Source: Pseudescherichia sp031987975
GTDB lineage: Bacteria > Pseudomonadota > Gammaproteobacteria > Enterobacterales > Enterobacteriaceae
Reading direction: 5' to 3'
Length of the DNA stretch: 64,000 nt
Assembly: GCF_031987975.1 (NCBI RefSeq)
Contig: NZ_DALZYX010000009.1
Coordinates: 1-64,000, forward strand
Part shown: in pieces, positions 43,101-50,053 of the stretch
How the letters are laid out: each line of letters opens with the position of its first letter
How positions within the stretch are numbered: the first letter of the stretch is position 1
The notes under the pieces: model-generated
The model's database searches: none
What the model was told of the DNA's origin: nothing
Seen by the model: the letters and a program-made list of their open reading frames with translations, nothing else
Position numbers and translations under genes: made by a program

Positions 43101-43672
43101 GAGGAGCCGGCAACGGCCTCCAACAGCCTGTCTGCATCTTTCCGGTAGTGCTGCCATGTCTGATAGTAGCCTTCGTGACGCTTCGCCCGTTCTTCATCGG
43201 TTTCAGATTCTGCGTCGAACTCATCGACGCTGGCGGAGACCGAGGGATGGGTAGTTTTGTATCGGTCGTAGCGGGAGATTTCGCCGATAGAGAACGACCC
43301 TTTGGGCAGCGGCTCAAGCAGATCGCGGGGAATGGAGGTTGCAGGTGTGGGGAACAAAAAGCCTTCGCGGTTCACGACCGCCGAGGTCACTAGCGGAGTG
43401 ATCACCTCCGGCGCGCCTGCGGTGCGTTCCTTGCCATGCTGTAGCAGTCGGAAGTAGACATGAGGCCGCAGCACGACCTCTACCGTTTTGACATCATCCC
43501 GCTCGCCCGCGAAGAGTGCGGTGACCATCTCCTCGCTCAGACGTCCTGAATCCCTGTCGATCCACTGAGTAAAACCGCTAACGTCCTTACGCTCAAACGT
43601 CCCCTTGCCGAACTCCGCATCCGCCAGCGAGTTACGCCAGTATGCAGCGAACCCTGAAGTGTTACTGTCCAT
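40160..43672 (-). CDS. SF1 helicase with C-terminal phospholipase D nuclease (Mokosh type II-like)
   Basis: A 1170-residue protein. The N-terminal 280 residues are uncharacterised. An SF1 (COG1112-type) helicase core follows: Q-motif-like FPLAEAQRDAM, Walker A GPPGTGKT at 294-301, Walker B LLIVDEAGQ, motif III GDTKQIPP and late motifs TVGTVHSLQGAE and LNVAVSRAKD; a coiled region (about 400-560) is inserted. The last 180 residues are a PLD-type nuclease with a perfect HxKx4Dx6GSxN motif (His1113). COG1112 helicase plus PLD in one polypeptide is the published design of Mokosh type II (MkoC), an anti-phage system. The start MDSNTSGF has AGGA upstream. The assignment is by architecture only. Confidence 0.8.
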   Translation of the reverse strand: MDSNTSGFAAYWRNSLADAEFGKGTFERKDVSGFTQWIDRDSGRLSEEMVTALFAGERDDVKTVEVVLRPHVYFRLLQHGKERTAGAPEVITPLVTSAVVNREGFLFPTPATSIPRDLLEPLPKGSFSIGEISRYDRYKTTHPSVSASVDEFDAESETDEERAKRHEGYYQTWQHYRKDADRLLEAVAGSSLDDQKQYELADYGYLVKKTQPGGASFHILGLYDHLLVSKKDVPLFKRFASLENVPTEPLLAPGAKFSERLGHSGDRFPLAEAQRDAMSHFLDSRDGDILAVNGPPGTGKTTLLLSIIATQWARAALEQGEPPVIVATSTNNQAVTNIIEAFGKDFATGTGPMAGRWLPEINSFGAYFPSRSRSAEAAKKYQTEDFFNRVESKEYVEDAQAFYLSKAQAAFPDEACTSPEAAVELLHGQLQAQLNKLEALKAAWQTLSLAREQRAAIADDIEQYLADKTQQLTGQAREIETFTSARAAWHDYRAKESLIYSLFSWIPAIRSKRFYMIKQHLEPKLERSMEGSEWASPEVIDSTIKALLDAAESAHSQYQQQIDTAQDAVLKESRAAQAWRDRIRELGYTGDAELSLAQTDELADTQIRFPVFLLTTHYWEGRWLMDMAKISDPVAEKRKTGAGTVKPRWQRRMKLTPCVVMTCYMLPGHMKVSEHKGQKGWEANYLYNFVDLLIVDEAGQVLPEVAAASFALAKKALVIGDTKQIPPIWSILPAIDVGNMLAEKLLPGDTQEEIAGSYAAIAEAGKSAASGSVMRIAQLASRYQYDPELERGMYLYEHRRCFDDIIGYCNALCYHGKLQPKREDKSSPLLPAMGYLHIDGKGEQASSGSRYNVLEADTLAAWLMDNQERIESHYGKPIQQVVGIVTPFSAQVSTIRQALGNHGLSTGSGENTLTVGTVHSLQGAERAIVIFSPVYSKHEDGGFIDSDSSMLNVAVSRAKDSFLVFGDMDLFEIQPASSPRGLLKKYLFADENNALYFAYKKRKDLETRETRVYTLHGVEQHDSFLNQTLDKTEKQITIVSPWLTWKKLEETGFLASMLEARERGIEVTVVTDKSYNTSDKDYAKRQEKKQNLTAALEQLNAVGIATRLVDRVHSKIVIGDDGLLCVGSFNWFSATREAKYEKYDTSMVYDGGNLKREIEAIQNSLDKRQV

Positions 43673-43876
43673 CGCCTGTCCTGTAGCTTCATGCAAATTG
43701 TTGGTTTCGCTGTTATAAAAACAGCCGATGGATAAACATTGTCCACGTTAGGGAGGTATGTGCAAGGGGTTGGGGGAGGTTTATGGGGCAAGGGCTGCTA
43801 AAAATGCAACGAATCGCTTAACCCATACTCTTTTTAATGATTTAGAGTCATGACATAGTTCAGCGGAGAAATGGTC

Positions 43877-44545
43877 ATGGCAGACATAAGCAATGCAGAA
43901 GATATAGCAGACAGGATAGTTAACATTATTGACTCACCTAATACAATTAAAGGAATGATTAACGGCGCACTTACGGTTCCTCTCGATTTTGGATATCTGG
44001 CGCCAGGCTATTTTGATACAGATTCAAGATACGATCACCAAACCCAACGTATTCGCATGCTTACAGCGATACGTCATGACATCTTAAACTACGATCATAT
44101 CGTTGATGCTATTGAGATAATATTCAAATAATTCAATAAATACTTATCTAAAGAAAAACAAGATGATACGTATCGAGGTGTTATCTCTGCAATTACCGGA
44201 AGAATATTAGCAACGCAAATTGCTATAACAACCGCAGCAGCTATAATTGAACGAACTTCATTTATAGCCGCAGCAGAGAGTAAAACTATAATAGGAAAAG
44301 TAGCTTTTACTCTTCTTATCGGCGGGATGAGTGAACGCTCAATCAGGAGGTCTGAAACCCTTCTATCTGAAGATCCAGAAATTTACTCACTACTACGTCC
44401 GCATGATTACGATCTTACCTATTTCCTTTTTGAGCCAGCGATAAAGCCATTTGTTGATGCTATTCATGTTGGCGTAACTCGGGGTAAACCTGGCTTCGAC
44501 GAGATAATATCTGCGGTAGGAAAGAAACTTCATGTTTCGCATTAA
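43877..44545 (+). pseudogene. effector-like T6SS cargo gene interrupted by in-frame TAA
   Basis: One reading frame of 222 codons with a single internal TAA at 44129-44131, after 84 codons. Both halves lie in the same frame, so it is a nonsense change, not a frameshift. The second half has a long small-residue hydrophobic stretch (RILATQIAITTAAAIIERTSFIAAA ... IIGKVAFTLLIGG is its pattern) that could insert in membranes. Start at the ATG with GGAG eight bases upstream. Followed by a 14-base-overlapping two-helix membrane protein and then hcp, it looks like a small pore-forming type VI effector with immunity gene. I do not recognise a named family. Confidence 0.6.
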
Positions 44546-44777
44546 AAACTTGATGGCTTTGGTCAAAGGTGCCGCAAGCATCTTTATATACACCTTAACG
44601 AACATATGGGATGTTATAGAGTCACCGTTATTCGTTTCAGGGATAATACTTTGCATCATGCTTATTGAACCCTGGCCCATGAAATTTGTTTACACAGGAA
44701 TATGGATTATAGCTTTTTACTTCATTTCTAAATTCATACGAAAACTAGATAGTTATAGAAAAAAGACACTTAACTAA
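44532..44777 (+). CDS. small two-helix membrane protein, putative immunity protein
   Basis: An 81-residue protein with two membrane helices (about residues 33-48 and 53-70) and a basic tail RKLDSYRKKTLN. It overlaps the end of the effector-like frame by 14 bases and is ten bases ahead of hcp. A small integral-membrane protein directly behind a membrane-active toxin is the usual form of an immunity partner for inner-membrane pore formers. Function is inferred from position and topology only; the sequence itself is not one I recognise. Confidence 0.6.
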   Translation: MFRIKNLMALVKGAASIFIYTLTNIWDVIESPLFVSGIILCIMLIEPWPMKFVYTGIWIIAFYFISKFIRKLDSYRKKTLN

Positions 44778-44787
44778 AGGAAATTAT

Positions 44788-45267
44788 ATGTCAAATCCAG
44801 CATATTTATGGTTAACAGATGAAAACGGCTCGCCCATTATCGGAAGCTGCTCTGTACTTGGTAGAGAAGGCTCTATAGAGGTTAAATCGCTTACTCATCA
44901 CATGAGTATTCCAGCGGACAGCAACACAGGCAGGCTCACAGCAACCCGCGTTCATACACCTATAATTTTTCAGAAAGAATTTGATCGTATAACCCCTTTC
45001 CTTTACCGTGCAATCAGCTTAGGAGTCACGCTAAAATCGGCAGAGTTAAAGATGTATCGTATCCTTGATGCAGGCTTAGAAACTGAATACTTCAATATAT
45101 TTATGGAGAACGTGAAGATAACAGGCATTACTCCTAACCTTCATCCTGGCTCAATGACGGGAACTCATCTGGAGAATGTCGAGATTAGATATGAGTCAAT
45201 TCAGTGGAAGTATGTGGATGGGAATATTGTCTTTAAGGATAGCTGGAACAATCGTTGTGTGGCATAA
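44788..45267 (+). CDS. hcp: orphan Hcp, type VI secretion tube protein
   Basis: A 159-residue Hcp1-family protein, the hexameric ring stacked to form the T6SS inner tube and to carry small effectors. The start SNPAYLWLTDENGSPI and the ending YESIQWKYVDGNIVFKDSW are family hallmarks. AAGGAAA precedes the ATG. No other T6SS core gene is in the window, so this is an orphan (auxiliary) hcp that must use a secretion machine elsewhere. Together with the two upstream genes it forms a cargo module. Confidence 0.93.
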   Translation: MSNPAYLWLTDENGSPIIGSCSVLGREGSIEVKSLTHHMSIPADSNTGRLTATRVHTPIIFQKEFDRITPFLYRAISLGVTLKSAELKMYRILDAGLETEYFNIFMENVKITGITPNLHPGSMTGTHLENVEIRYESIQWKYVDGNIVFKDSWNNRCVA

Positions 45268-45314
45268 ATTACAAGAAAGACCATAAAAAGCAATATTTCT
45301 TGATGCGTATATTC

Positions 45315-45947
45315 TTATTTTCTTATTAGATTTTTTAGTGCCTCTGGCTTAAGCGGCGGATCCTGCCGATGCAGCATTGCATGGCAGTTGGGGCATACAG
45401 GAATGAGATCGGTTTTTGGGTCAACCTGGTAGTTCTCTTTTATCTCTGACAAAGGGATAAGGTGATGGACATGAATAAAGCCTTTCGCGATTTCGCCGTA
45501 CACCTTTGTCATGTCGAGACCGCATACTTTGCACTGATAACCATGCCAATCTAGCGCGGCCTGGCGAGCCTTTCGGTCGCGTTCGTAGCGGTTGACGGTT
45601 ACCTGAACGGCGGCTCCTTCGATGTAGGTGGCTTCCTGCTGGATCTCGTCCGGGAAAAGGTTTGGTGTGATGGGTTCGCTTTTATGGACGATCTGAAAGC
45701 CTTGATCGGTGAGGAGCCTGACGCACTTTGATTTTATCCCGCCGCTGAAGTCGGCTGGTGTGAAAGTTAGGCCAGTGAGTGTTGAAGCGGCAGCGATGCC
45801 GACAATGGCCTTTGGTGGATAACGGCGGTTATTGATGATGACGTCGTAGTCTCGGGAGTCAGCGAAGGCGTGGGGGTGGTTCGAATCGTAGGCTTGGGCT
45901 GCGGCGAGTATGGTCTCGCGGGGGAGGCTATTGGGGAGTTTTACCAT
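45315..45947 (-). CDS. McrA-like HNH endonuclease
   Basis: A 210-residue protein. The N-terminal 85 residues resemble the ScoMcrA N-terminal head domain (YDVIINNRRYPPKAIVGIA), which helps read modified or unusual DNA. The C-terminal HNH nuclease has zinc cysteines CKVCGLD and CPNCHAMLH around the catalytic VHHLIPLSEI. Such proteins act as modification-dependent (type IV) restriction enzymes. The start MVKLPNSLPRE follows AAAGG. It lies in a run of defence-type genes, in the same genomic neighbourhood where E. coli keeps mcrBC, hsd and mrr. No methylase accompanies it, consistent with type IV action. Confidence 0.8.
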   Translation of the reverse strand: MVKLPNSLPRETILAAAQAYDSNHPHAFADSRDYDVIINNRRYPPKAIVGIAAASTLTGLTFTPADFSGGIKSKCVRLLTDQGFQIVHKSEPITPNLFPDEIQQEATYIEGAAVQVTVNRYERDRKARQAALDWHGYQCKVCGLDMTKVYGEIAKGFIHVHHLIPLSEIKENYQVDPKTDLIPVCPNCHAMLHRQDPPLKPEALKNLIRK

Positions 45948-46238
45948 GTAGGTACCTTTGGTTGCGAAGGCCGGACTCGAATTTAACACCTAATGGACTG
46001 ATATCAATATTATTTATAAACAGGAATAAATAGTTATACCCGTACTTGTACCCACAAGTTAAAATCCGTACACAAAACAGACATTGCAAGTGGGTATAAA
46101 GCCATACCAGTAGAACACCGATATGGCTATCAAAGCAAGATTCAGACAGGCAGGAAAGTTTTCTTCAGAGATGTCAATTCTCATCCACTCAGAACAAAGT
46201 CAGATTTGGCTGCGAAATGAACGCTAACCCTCGCTTTG
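45948..46238. other. intergenic region with inverted repeat
   Basis: A 291-base gap. It holds the inverted pair TTATACCC (46034-46041) and GGGTATAA (46092-46099), with a longer partial match around ACTTGTACCCAC, and an unsupported 34-codon frame at 46123-46227. Nothing else was recognised. Confidence 0.4.
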
Positions 46239-46463
46239 CTATGCTAGCTCCCATGGTAAATCTCTGCGTCTATTTACTGGTTTAAGAGCACCTTCGTTTC
46301 TCAATTGTTGAGCGGCCCAACGAATGTCATATTGCCACGTATACAACATATCGCCGGAATCCCTAAGCTCAGCCTCGTAGCTGTCCCATACATACTTTGA
46401 GACTTCACGTGGCCAAGCGCTACCACCCCGTTCCTGAAGACACTCGATGATCCATTTTTTCAT
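46239..46463 (-). CDS. small winged-helix protein (Mrr-N-like)
   Basis: A 74-residue protein whose pattern WPREVSKYVWDSYEAEL ... WQYDIRWAAQQLRNEGAL matches the winged-helix head found at the N-terminus of Mrr-type restriction enzymes and in small stand-alone relatives. AGGGAAAG precedes the ATG at 46463; an upstream ATG (46481) is less well placed. It has no catalytic domain, so it could be a regulator or the remnant of a longer Mrr-like gene. It sits between an HNH nuclease and a possible PD-(D/E)XK gene. Confidence 0.6.
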   Translation of the reverse strand: MKKWIIECLQERGGSAWPREVSKYVWDSYEAELRDSGDMLYTWQYDIRWAAQQLRNEGALKPVNRRRDLPWELA

Positions 46464-46710
46464 ACTTTCCCTAGTTACCATCTTACCTCATAACTTTCGC
46501 CCATTCATCGATACATCCAAATATTAACATCGACATCCTTTGGCACAAGACGGGCTGTATCGAAGAACTTGTTGTCTCAATGAGCGAGGATCGGCCCCTC
46601 ATGAGTTCCATTTGCTCCCGCAATCGGAAGAGTAATAGCAGTTTAACATTGCCTTAAAAATGAAATGTGATAAATTTCTGTATGCAATATTAAGCTAAAA
46701 GGAAATTACG

Positions 46711-47226
46711 GTGAGTCTACTTGAATTGATTGAATCAAAGAGGGCACATATCGCCAGAAATTCTTCAGAAAATGGAATATTAGGGGAACGAAGCCTACTT
46801 GACTCGCAAGCTTTATGGATAAAAAGACCTAAAGGGAAAGACATGAAAAATCTGCTAGCTGCGCTGAAGCAGTTTGAAGATATTGAAATAAAGGCATCAA
46901 GCTTTGATTTTATTTCTATCCCGGAAAATGTAAGCGTTGACTTTAGTGACGTTAGCTCCTTGGCTGGAATATTAAAATCATTAACATTTATTGAACTTAA
47001 AACCTGCAATCAAAAAAGGGTTACCACTCCTGACTTCAGGAATTTCTTCTTTGCCATTACTGAGAACGAAATAATAGCATCAGAACTTCTCGGCGATAGG
47101 CATATAGTTGTACTACACAACAAAATAACGGGAGATAAGCTGGTAGCAACAATACCAGAAATTATAAATAGGGCCAATTCTAAGAACTGGCAGCTGTCTG
47201 TAAGCCTTGGGTCGCGAGAAGTTTAG
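46711..47226 (+). CDS. possible PD-(D/E)XK-fold protein
   Basis: A 171-residue protein starting at GTG after AAGGA. The central segment LTFIELKTCNQKRVTTPDFRNFFFAITENE has the form of a PD-(D/E)XK nuclease core: a buried strand ending in E-L-K, then a helix; a conserved-looking VDFSDV some 25 residues earlier may give the aspartate. No methylase or recognition domain is present. Low GC relative to the backbone shows transfer. The nuclease call is tentative; it might equally be a structural, non-catalytic member of the fold. Confidence 0.45.
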   Translation: MSLLELIESKRAHIARNSSENGILGERSLLDSQALWIKRPKGKDMKNLLAALKQFEDIEIKASSFDFISIPENVSVDFSDVSSLAGILKSLTFIELKTCNQKRVTTPDFRNFFFAITENEIIASELLGDRHIVVLHNKITGDKLVATIPEIINRANSKNWQLSVSLGSREV

Positions 47227-47388
47227 TTTTTTATTTTGGCAAAAAAACAAGCGTTTAATAATGATAGGTATACTTTAATTAATACTATCACATCCCAAAA
47301 TATAAAATATACGGTACAAAGGAAGCTAAGACAATGGCAAAGCTCCCTATTAAAATAACATGCTATAACTATAACAAAGCATCCTTTA

Positions 47389-48174
47389 CTATTTTATCTC
47401 ACACTTCATGACTTTGAATGAGTATTTATCATTATTCCTAGTCGCAACCAGAACATTGCCATCACCTAAAAATGAAACCTTAGCATTATTAATGTTGGCA
47501 CATGGACTTTTATCAAACATCTCGAGTGTGTAAATCATCCCTTGAGATTTATTATTGATATAGGATATATAATCATTACCTATGAGTCGTGAAAATTGAA
47601 AAATAAAAGCACAATAAATTATTAAAGATATAACTTGGATTATTAAAGTGCTTTTATGCAAAAACCTCTGCTGATTAGGTTCATATCCTGGCATTAAAAA
47701 TTTCTTAAGCTTATCATCATACACAAAAAACCAGCCCCATATAGGTACTGACACCAAAATAACCGCGAACAGCAAGATCATACAAAGAGGCACGATCAAA
47801 GGAATCATCGAAGCCGCAATAAATATCAAGGAGTGAGGGAAGTTTGTTGGTGAAACTGAAGTTATATCATTGATCACCACACCTGAAAGACATAGAGCAA
47901 AATTCACACATAGCGTGCCTCCTAATATTAGGATCCATTTACCCAATATTGTTTCATATGCTTTTTTATAAATAATAATTAGACTATGGAATACCGAAAA
48001 GCTCCAGTAAATCAAAGTTAGTATAAAGAACCCCTTCCACAAACTGTCTAACCCTAGGAAATTTAGAAGAAAACAAATGACGACTGCAACAATAAGATTC
48101 CTTATTATTTTTTGAGACGTATCAAGTATGGAGTTAAAGGTTACAAGTTTATTAACGGTAGTTTTGTTTATCAT
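47389..48174 (-). CDS. multi-pass membrane protein of unknown function
   Basis: A 261-residue protein with about five membrane helices (roughly 26-45, 48-68, 80-100, 115-150 and 178-195) and a C-terminal soluble domain of about 65 residues that contains two cysteines (SPCANI and VMKCEIK) probably outside the cytoplasm. GC content is very low. I do not recognise the family. It is flanked by empty AT-rich DNA on both sides and has no obvious partner; its place in a defence-rich stretch is its only contextual clue. Confidence 0.7.
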   Translation of the reverse strand: MINKTTVNKLVTFNSILDTSQKIIRNLIVAVVICFLLNFLGLDSLWKGFFILTLIYWSFSVFHSLIIIYKKAYETILGKWILILGGTLCVNFALCLSGVVINDITSVSPTNFPHSLIFIAASMIPLIVPLCMILLFAVILVSVPIWGWFFVYDDKLKKFLMPGYEPNQQRFLHKSTLIIQVISLIIYCAFIFQFSRLIGNDYISYINNKSQGMIYTLEMFDKSPCANINNAKVSFLGDGNVLVATRNNDKYSFKVMKCEIK

Positions 48175-48526
48175 CTCACACCCTGTTTAGCTCTAATTTA
48201 TCCCACAAGCACTGTATTTTAGACCAACTTGAAATTCATTTCATGATATACCATTTAACTGAATTAATTCATATCTTCATCCTTTTTGATTTTAAGCATC
48301 TCATAATGAAATTACTAGATATCAGCACAATCATTTTCATGATACATCTGGTGGTTAACAGAGTAATGCTATAGTCAGAACTGTTGCTAATACTCTGAAA
48401 CTAACCTAGTCCCTTTTTTCCACATTGACACAAGCCTGAGTCTACCAATACCACTATTATCTCTGGTTTCCAGACAAGTCAGCAATGACCATTTACGGCA
48501 GGGCTGCAGCAGCAGCCCTGCCGAGC
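48175..48526. other. intergenic region with strong hairpin
   Basis: About 350 AT-rich bases with no gene. Near its right end GGCAGGGCTGC-AGCA-GCAGCCCTGCC (48497-48522) forms an 11-bp perfect stem just after the stop of the 41-residue frame. No T tract follows on the minus strand; it may protect or end the mRNA of the cbeA operon. It also marks the left visible boundary of the CP4-type module. Confidence 0.6.
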
Positions 48527-48652
48527 TTAGATTTCAATCAACTCAGGGATCTCTAACGAACCATTGACTTCAATGCCAAGATATTGAAGCTTACTTTCCA
48601 GTTTCTTATTACCTAGGAGCCCCCTCAGGATTATTCCAAGTAGAGTTTTCAT
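48527..48652 (-). CDS. 41-residue ORF in the toxin position after cbeA
   Basis: A short frame, MKTLLGIILRG ... IPELIEI, 20 bases downstream of the antitoxin gene cbeA in the same direction, preceded by the weak site AAGAG. It has an amphipathic start and an acidic end. In CP4-type elements this place is taken by the 120-residue toxin cbtA; apart from the first four residues (MKTL) there is no resemblance. It may be a degenerate remnant, a different small protein or a chance frame. Confidence 0.4.
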   Translation of the reverse strand: MKTLLGIILRGLLGNKKLESKLQYLGIEVNGSLEIPELIEI

Positions 48653-48672
48653 ATTTGCTCTTGTGGAGTTAG

Positions 48673-49014
48673 TTAACGTTGTGCAGGATAAATGACGATA
48701 TAGACGTAACCGTGTGAACCAAGTATATCGGCTTCGCGGGTGAAACCGTTGTGGTACAGGGTGAGGCAGTGGGCCTGGCGAGAATTCATTTCACAAGTAG
48801 TCAACATCGACTCCATCTGGCTGATAAAATGTGGGAATACTTCATCCAACTTCAAAGATTCTGCGTTACTGAATTCACCGGTAATGCTGGCCCGGTCAAC
48901 CAGATAGTGCAGCCGGTTTCCCTCCTGTACCAGACGAGCGCCAAAGCAAGGCGTCACATTACGATTCAGCCCCCACTGGAGAAATGAATCGTTCTCTGAA
49001 TCAGTAGATTTCAT
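48673..49014 (-). CDS. cbeA: CbeA/YeeU-family antitoxin
   Basis: A 113-residue member of the CbeA (YeeU/YafW/YfjZ) family. The core WGLNRNVTPCFGARLVQEGNRLHYLVDRA and the C-terminal ADILGSHGYVYIVIYP are conserved. E. coli CbeA acts as a type IV antitoxin: it stabilises MreB and FtsZ filaments, opposing CbtA rather than binding it. The start MKSTDSEND follows GAGGG, ten bases after the radC stop. The usual downstream toxin cbtA and the usual upstream DUF987 gene (yeeT) are both missing. Confidence 0.9.
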   Translation of the reverse strand: MKSTDSENDSFLQWGLNRNVTPCFGARLVQEGNRLHYLVDRASITGEFSNAESLKLDEVFPHFISQMESMLTTCEMNSRQAHCLTLYHNGFTREADILGSHGYVYIVIYPAQR

Positions 49015-49024
49015 TGAAGTACCC

Positions 49025-49567
49025 TCATATCCAGCCACGCTCTGCGAATGACACAATGCCATCTGAGCCGATAACCAGATGATCGAGTGTTTTCACATCA
49101 ACCAGTGCTAACGCTTCTTTAAGCCTGCCCGTAATGTTGCGATCGCATTGGCTGGGCTCCGGATTGCCGGACGGATGGTTATGCGCTAGCACGACAGCTG
49201 CAGCATTGAAGCGAAGCGCTGACTTCACTACCTCTCGAGGATGGACCTGGACATGGTTAATCGAACCGGCAAATAGCATTTCACTCTCCAGTAAACGGTG
49301 CTGGTTATCGAGATAGAGCACCATAAACATTTCCCGTTCTTGTCCTGCCAGATGTAACCGAAGCCAGTCACGGGCAGCAGTACTGGAGGTAAAGGATATA
49401 CCGGGCTGGCGCAGATATTTATCCAGCAGGTTGATGGCACGACGAATGGTGCGTTGGGCATAGGGGGTTAATCCGGAGGTCGCGGGGAGCAAACAACCAT
49501 GCTGGGCCATAATCGCCAGTGGAAAGAGTTCAGGCTGAGATGACAGCGGGGATAATGCGGTATTCAT
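49025..49567 (-). CDS. RadC/YeeS-family JAMM protein
   Basis: A 180-residue RadC-like protein of the mobile-element type (YeeS/YkfG/YfjY). The JAMM/MPN+ metal motif is complete: H-N-H-PSGNPEP-S-QC-D with the upstream glutamate in ESEMLFAG. Despite the old name, no role in DNA repair is established; members are standard passengers of CP4-like islands and may act in element biology or anti-defence. It is followed directly by cbeA and preceded by the broken antirestriction gene. Confidence 0.92.
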   Translation of the reverse strand: MNTALSPLSSQPELFPLAIMAQHGCLLPATSGLTPYAQRTIRRAINLLDKYLRQPGISFTSSTAARDWLRLHLAGQEREMFMVLYLDNQHRLLESEMLFAGSINHVQVHPREVVKSALRFNAAAVVLAHNHPSGNPEPSQCDRNITGRLKEALALVDVKTLDHLVIGSDGIVSFAERGWI

Positions 49568-49579
49568 GTTCGGTATCCC

Positions 49580-50023
49580 TCAGTCGATGAGATGCATAAT
49601 GGCGCTGCACTCTGGATGGTTCAGCGCGTAGTCGCGTAAGTGATAATAGTGCTCAGTCATCGCGTCACACTCGGTGCGACAGGCGTGGTGGTTGTAAGCC
49701 ATCAGACAGGCGACCATCCCTGCAGCTTCACTGGTAAGCTCTGCGCCATTGCCGTTCATGCTGTTGAACAATGTCTACTTCTCATCGTGATCTGACTCGG
49801 GAGCCATAAAAGCGCCGCCGTTGCTGAGCGTCGAAAAGCGCCAGATACCACCGTGGTAATCGGCACACAGCCGATCCATCCAGGCGAAAATGCGAGGTTC
49901 AAGGGTTATCCATTGTGGGATGGAGCCAAAGTGCTGCGGCCAGAAGCCGATGCGTAACTCGTCCGGGACCACTGAGGCAGTAATTGCGGTATGCTCCGCA
50001 AACTGATGATTTTGTGTATTCAT
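49580..50023 (-). pseudogene. ArdB/KlcA-type antirestriction gene broken by amber codon
   Basis: Homologue of YafX/YfjX/KlcA antirestriction proteins, which block type I restriction enzymes without DNA mimicry. The frame reads from MNTQNHQF through IFAWMDRLCADYHGGIWRFSTLSNGGAFMAP to HDEK, then TAG at 49775-49777, then continues in the same frame as TLFNSMNGNGAEL ... ACRTECDAMTEHYYHLRDYA to HLID. In YafX the residues at the break are DETWRLFN, so the stop stands at the conserved tryptophan: TGG changed to TAG. Everything else is intact at the family length of 147, so the mutation is recent, suppressed, or a sequencing error. Confidence 0.88.
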
Positions 50024-50053
50024 TAAACTATCTCCTTATGCCGGAACTGTTGT

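Noticed and set aside
46034..46099. Inverted pair TTATACCC/GGGTATAA as an attachment site or integrase arm site
   Set aside because: No integrase nearby and no second copy seen in the window; left as an unexplained repeat.
46123..46227. 34-codon frame MAIKARFRQAG...
   Set aside because: No ribosome site, no family recognised; probably chance in an intergenic region.
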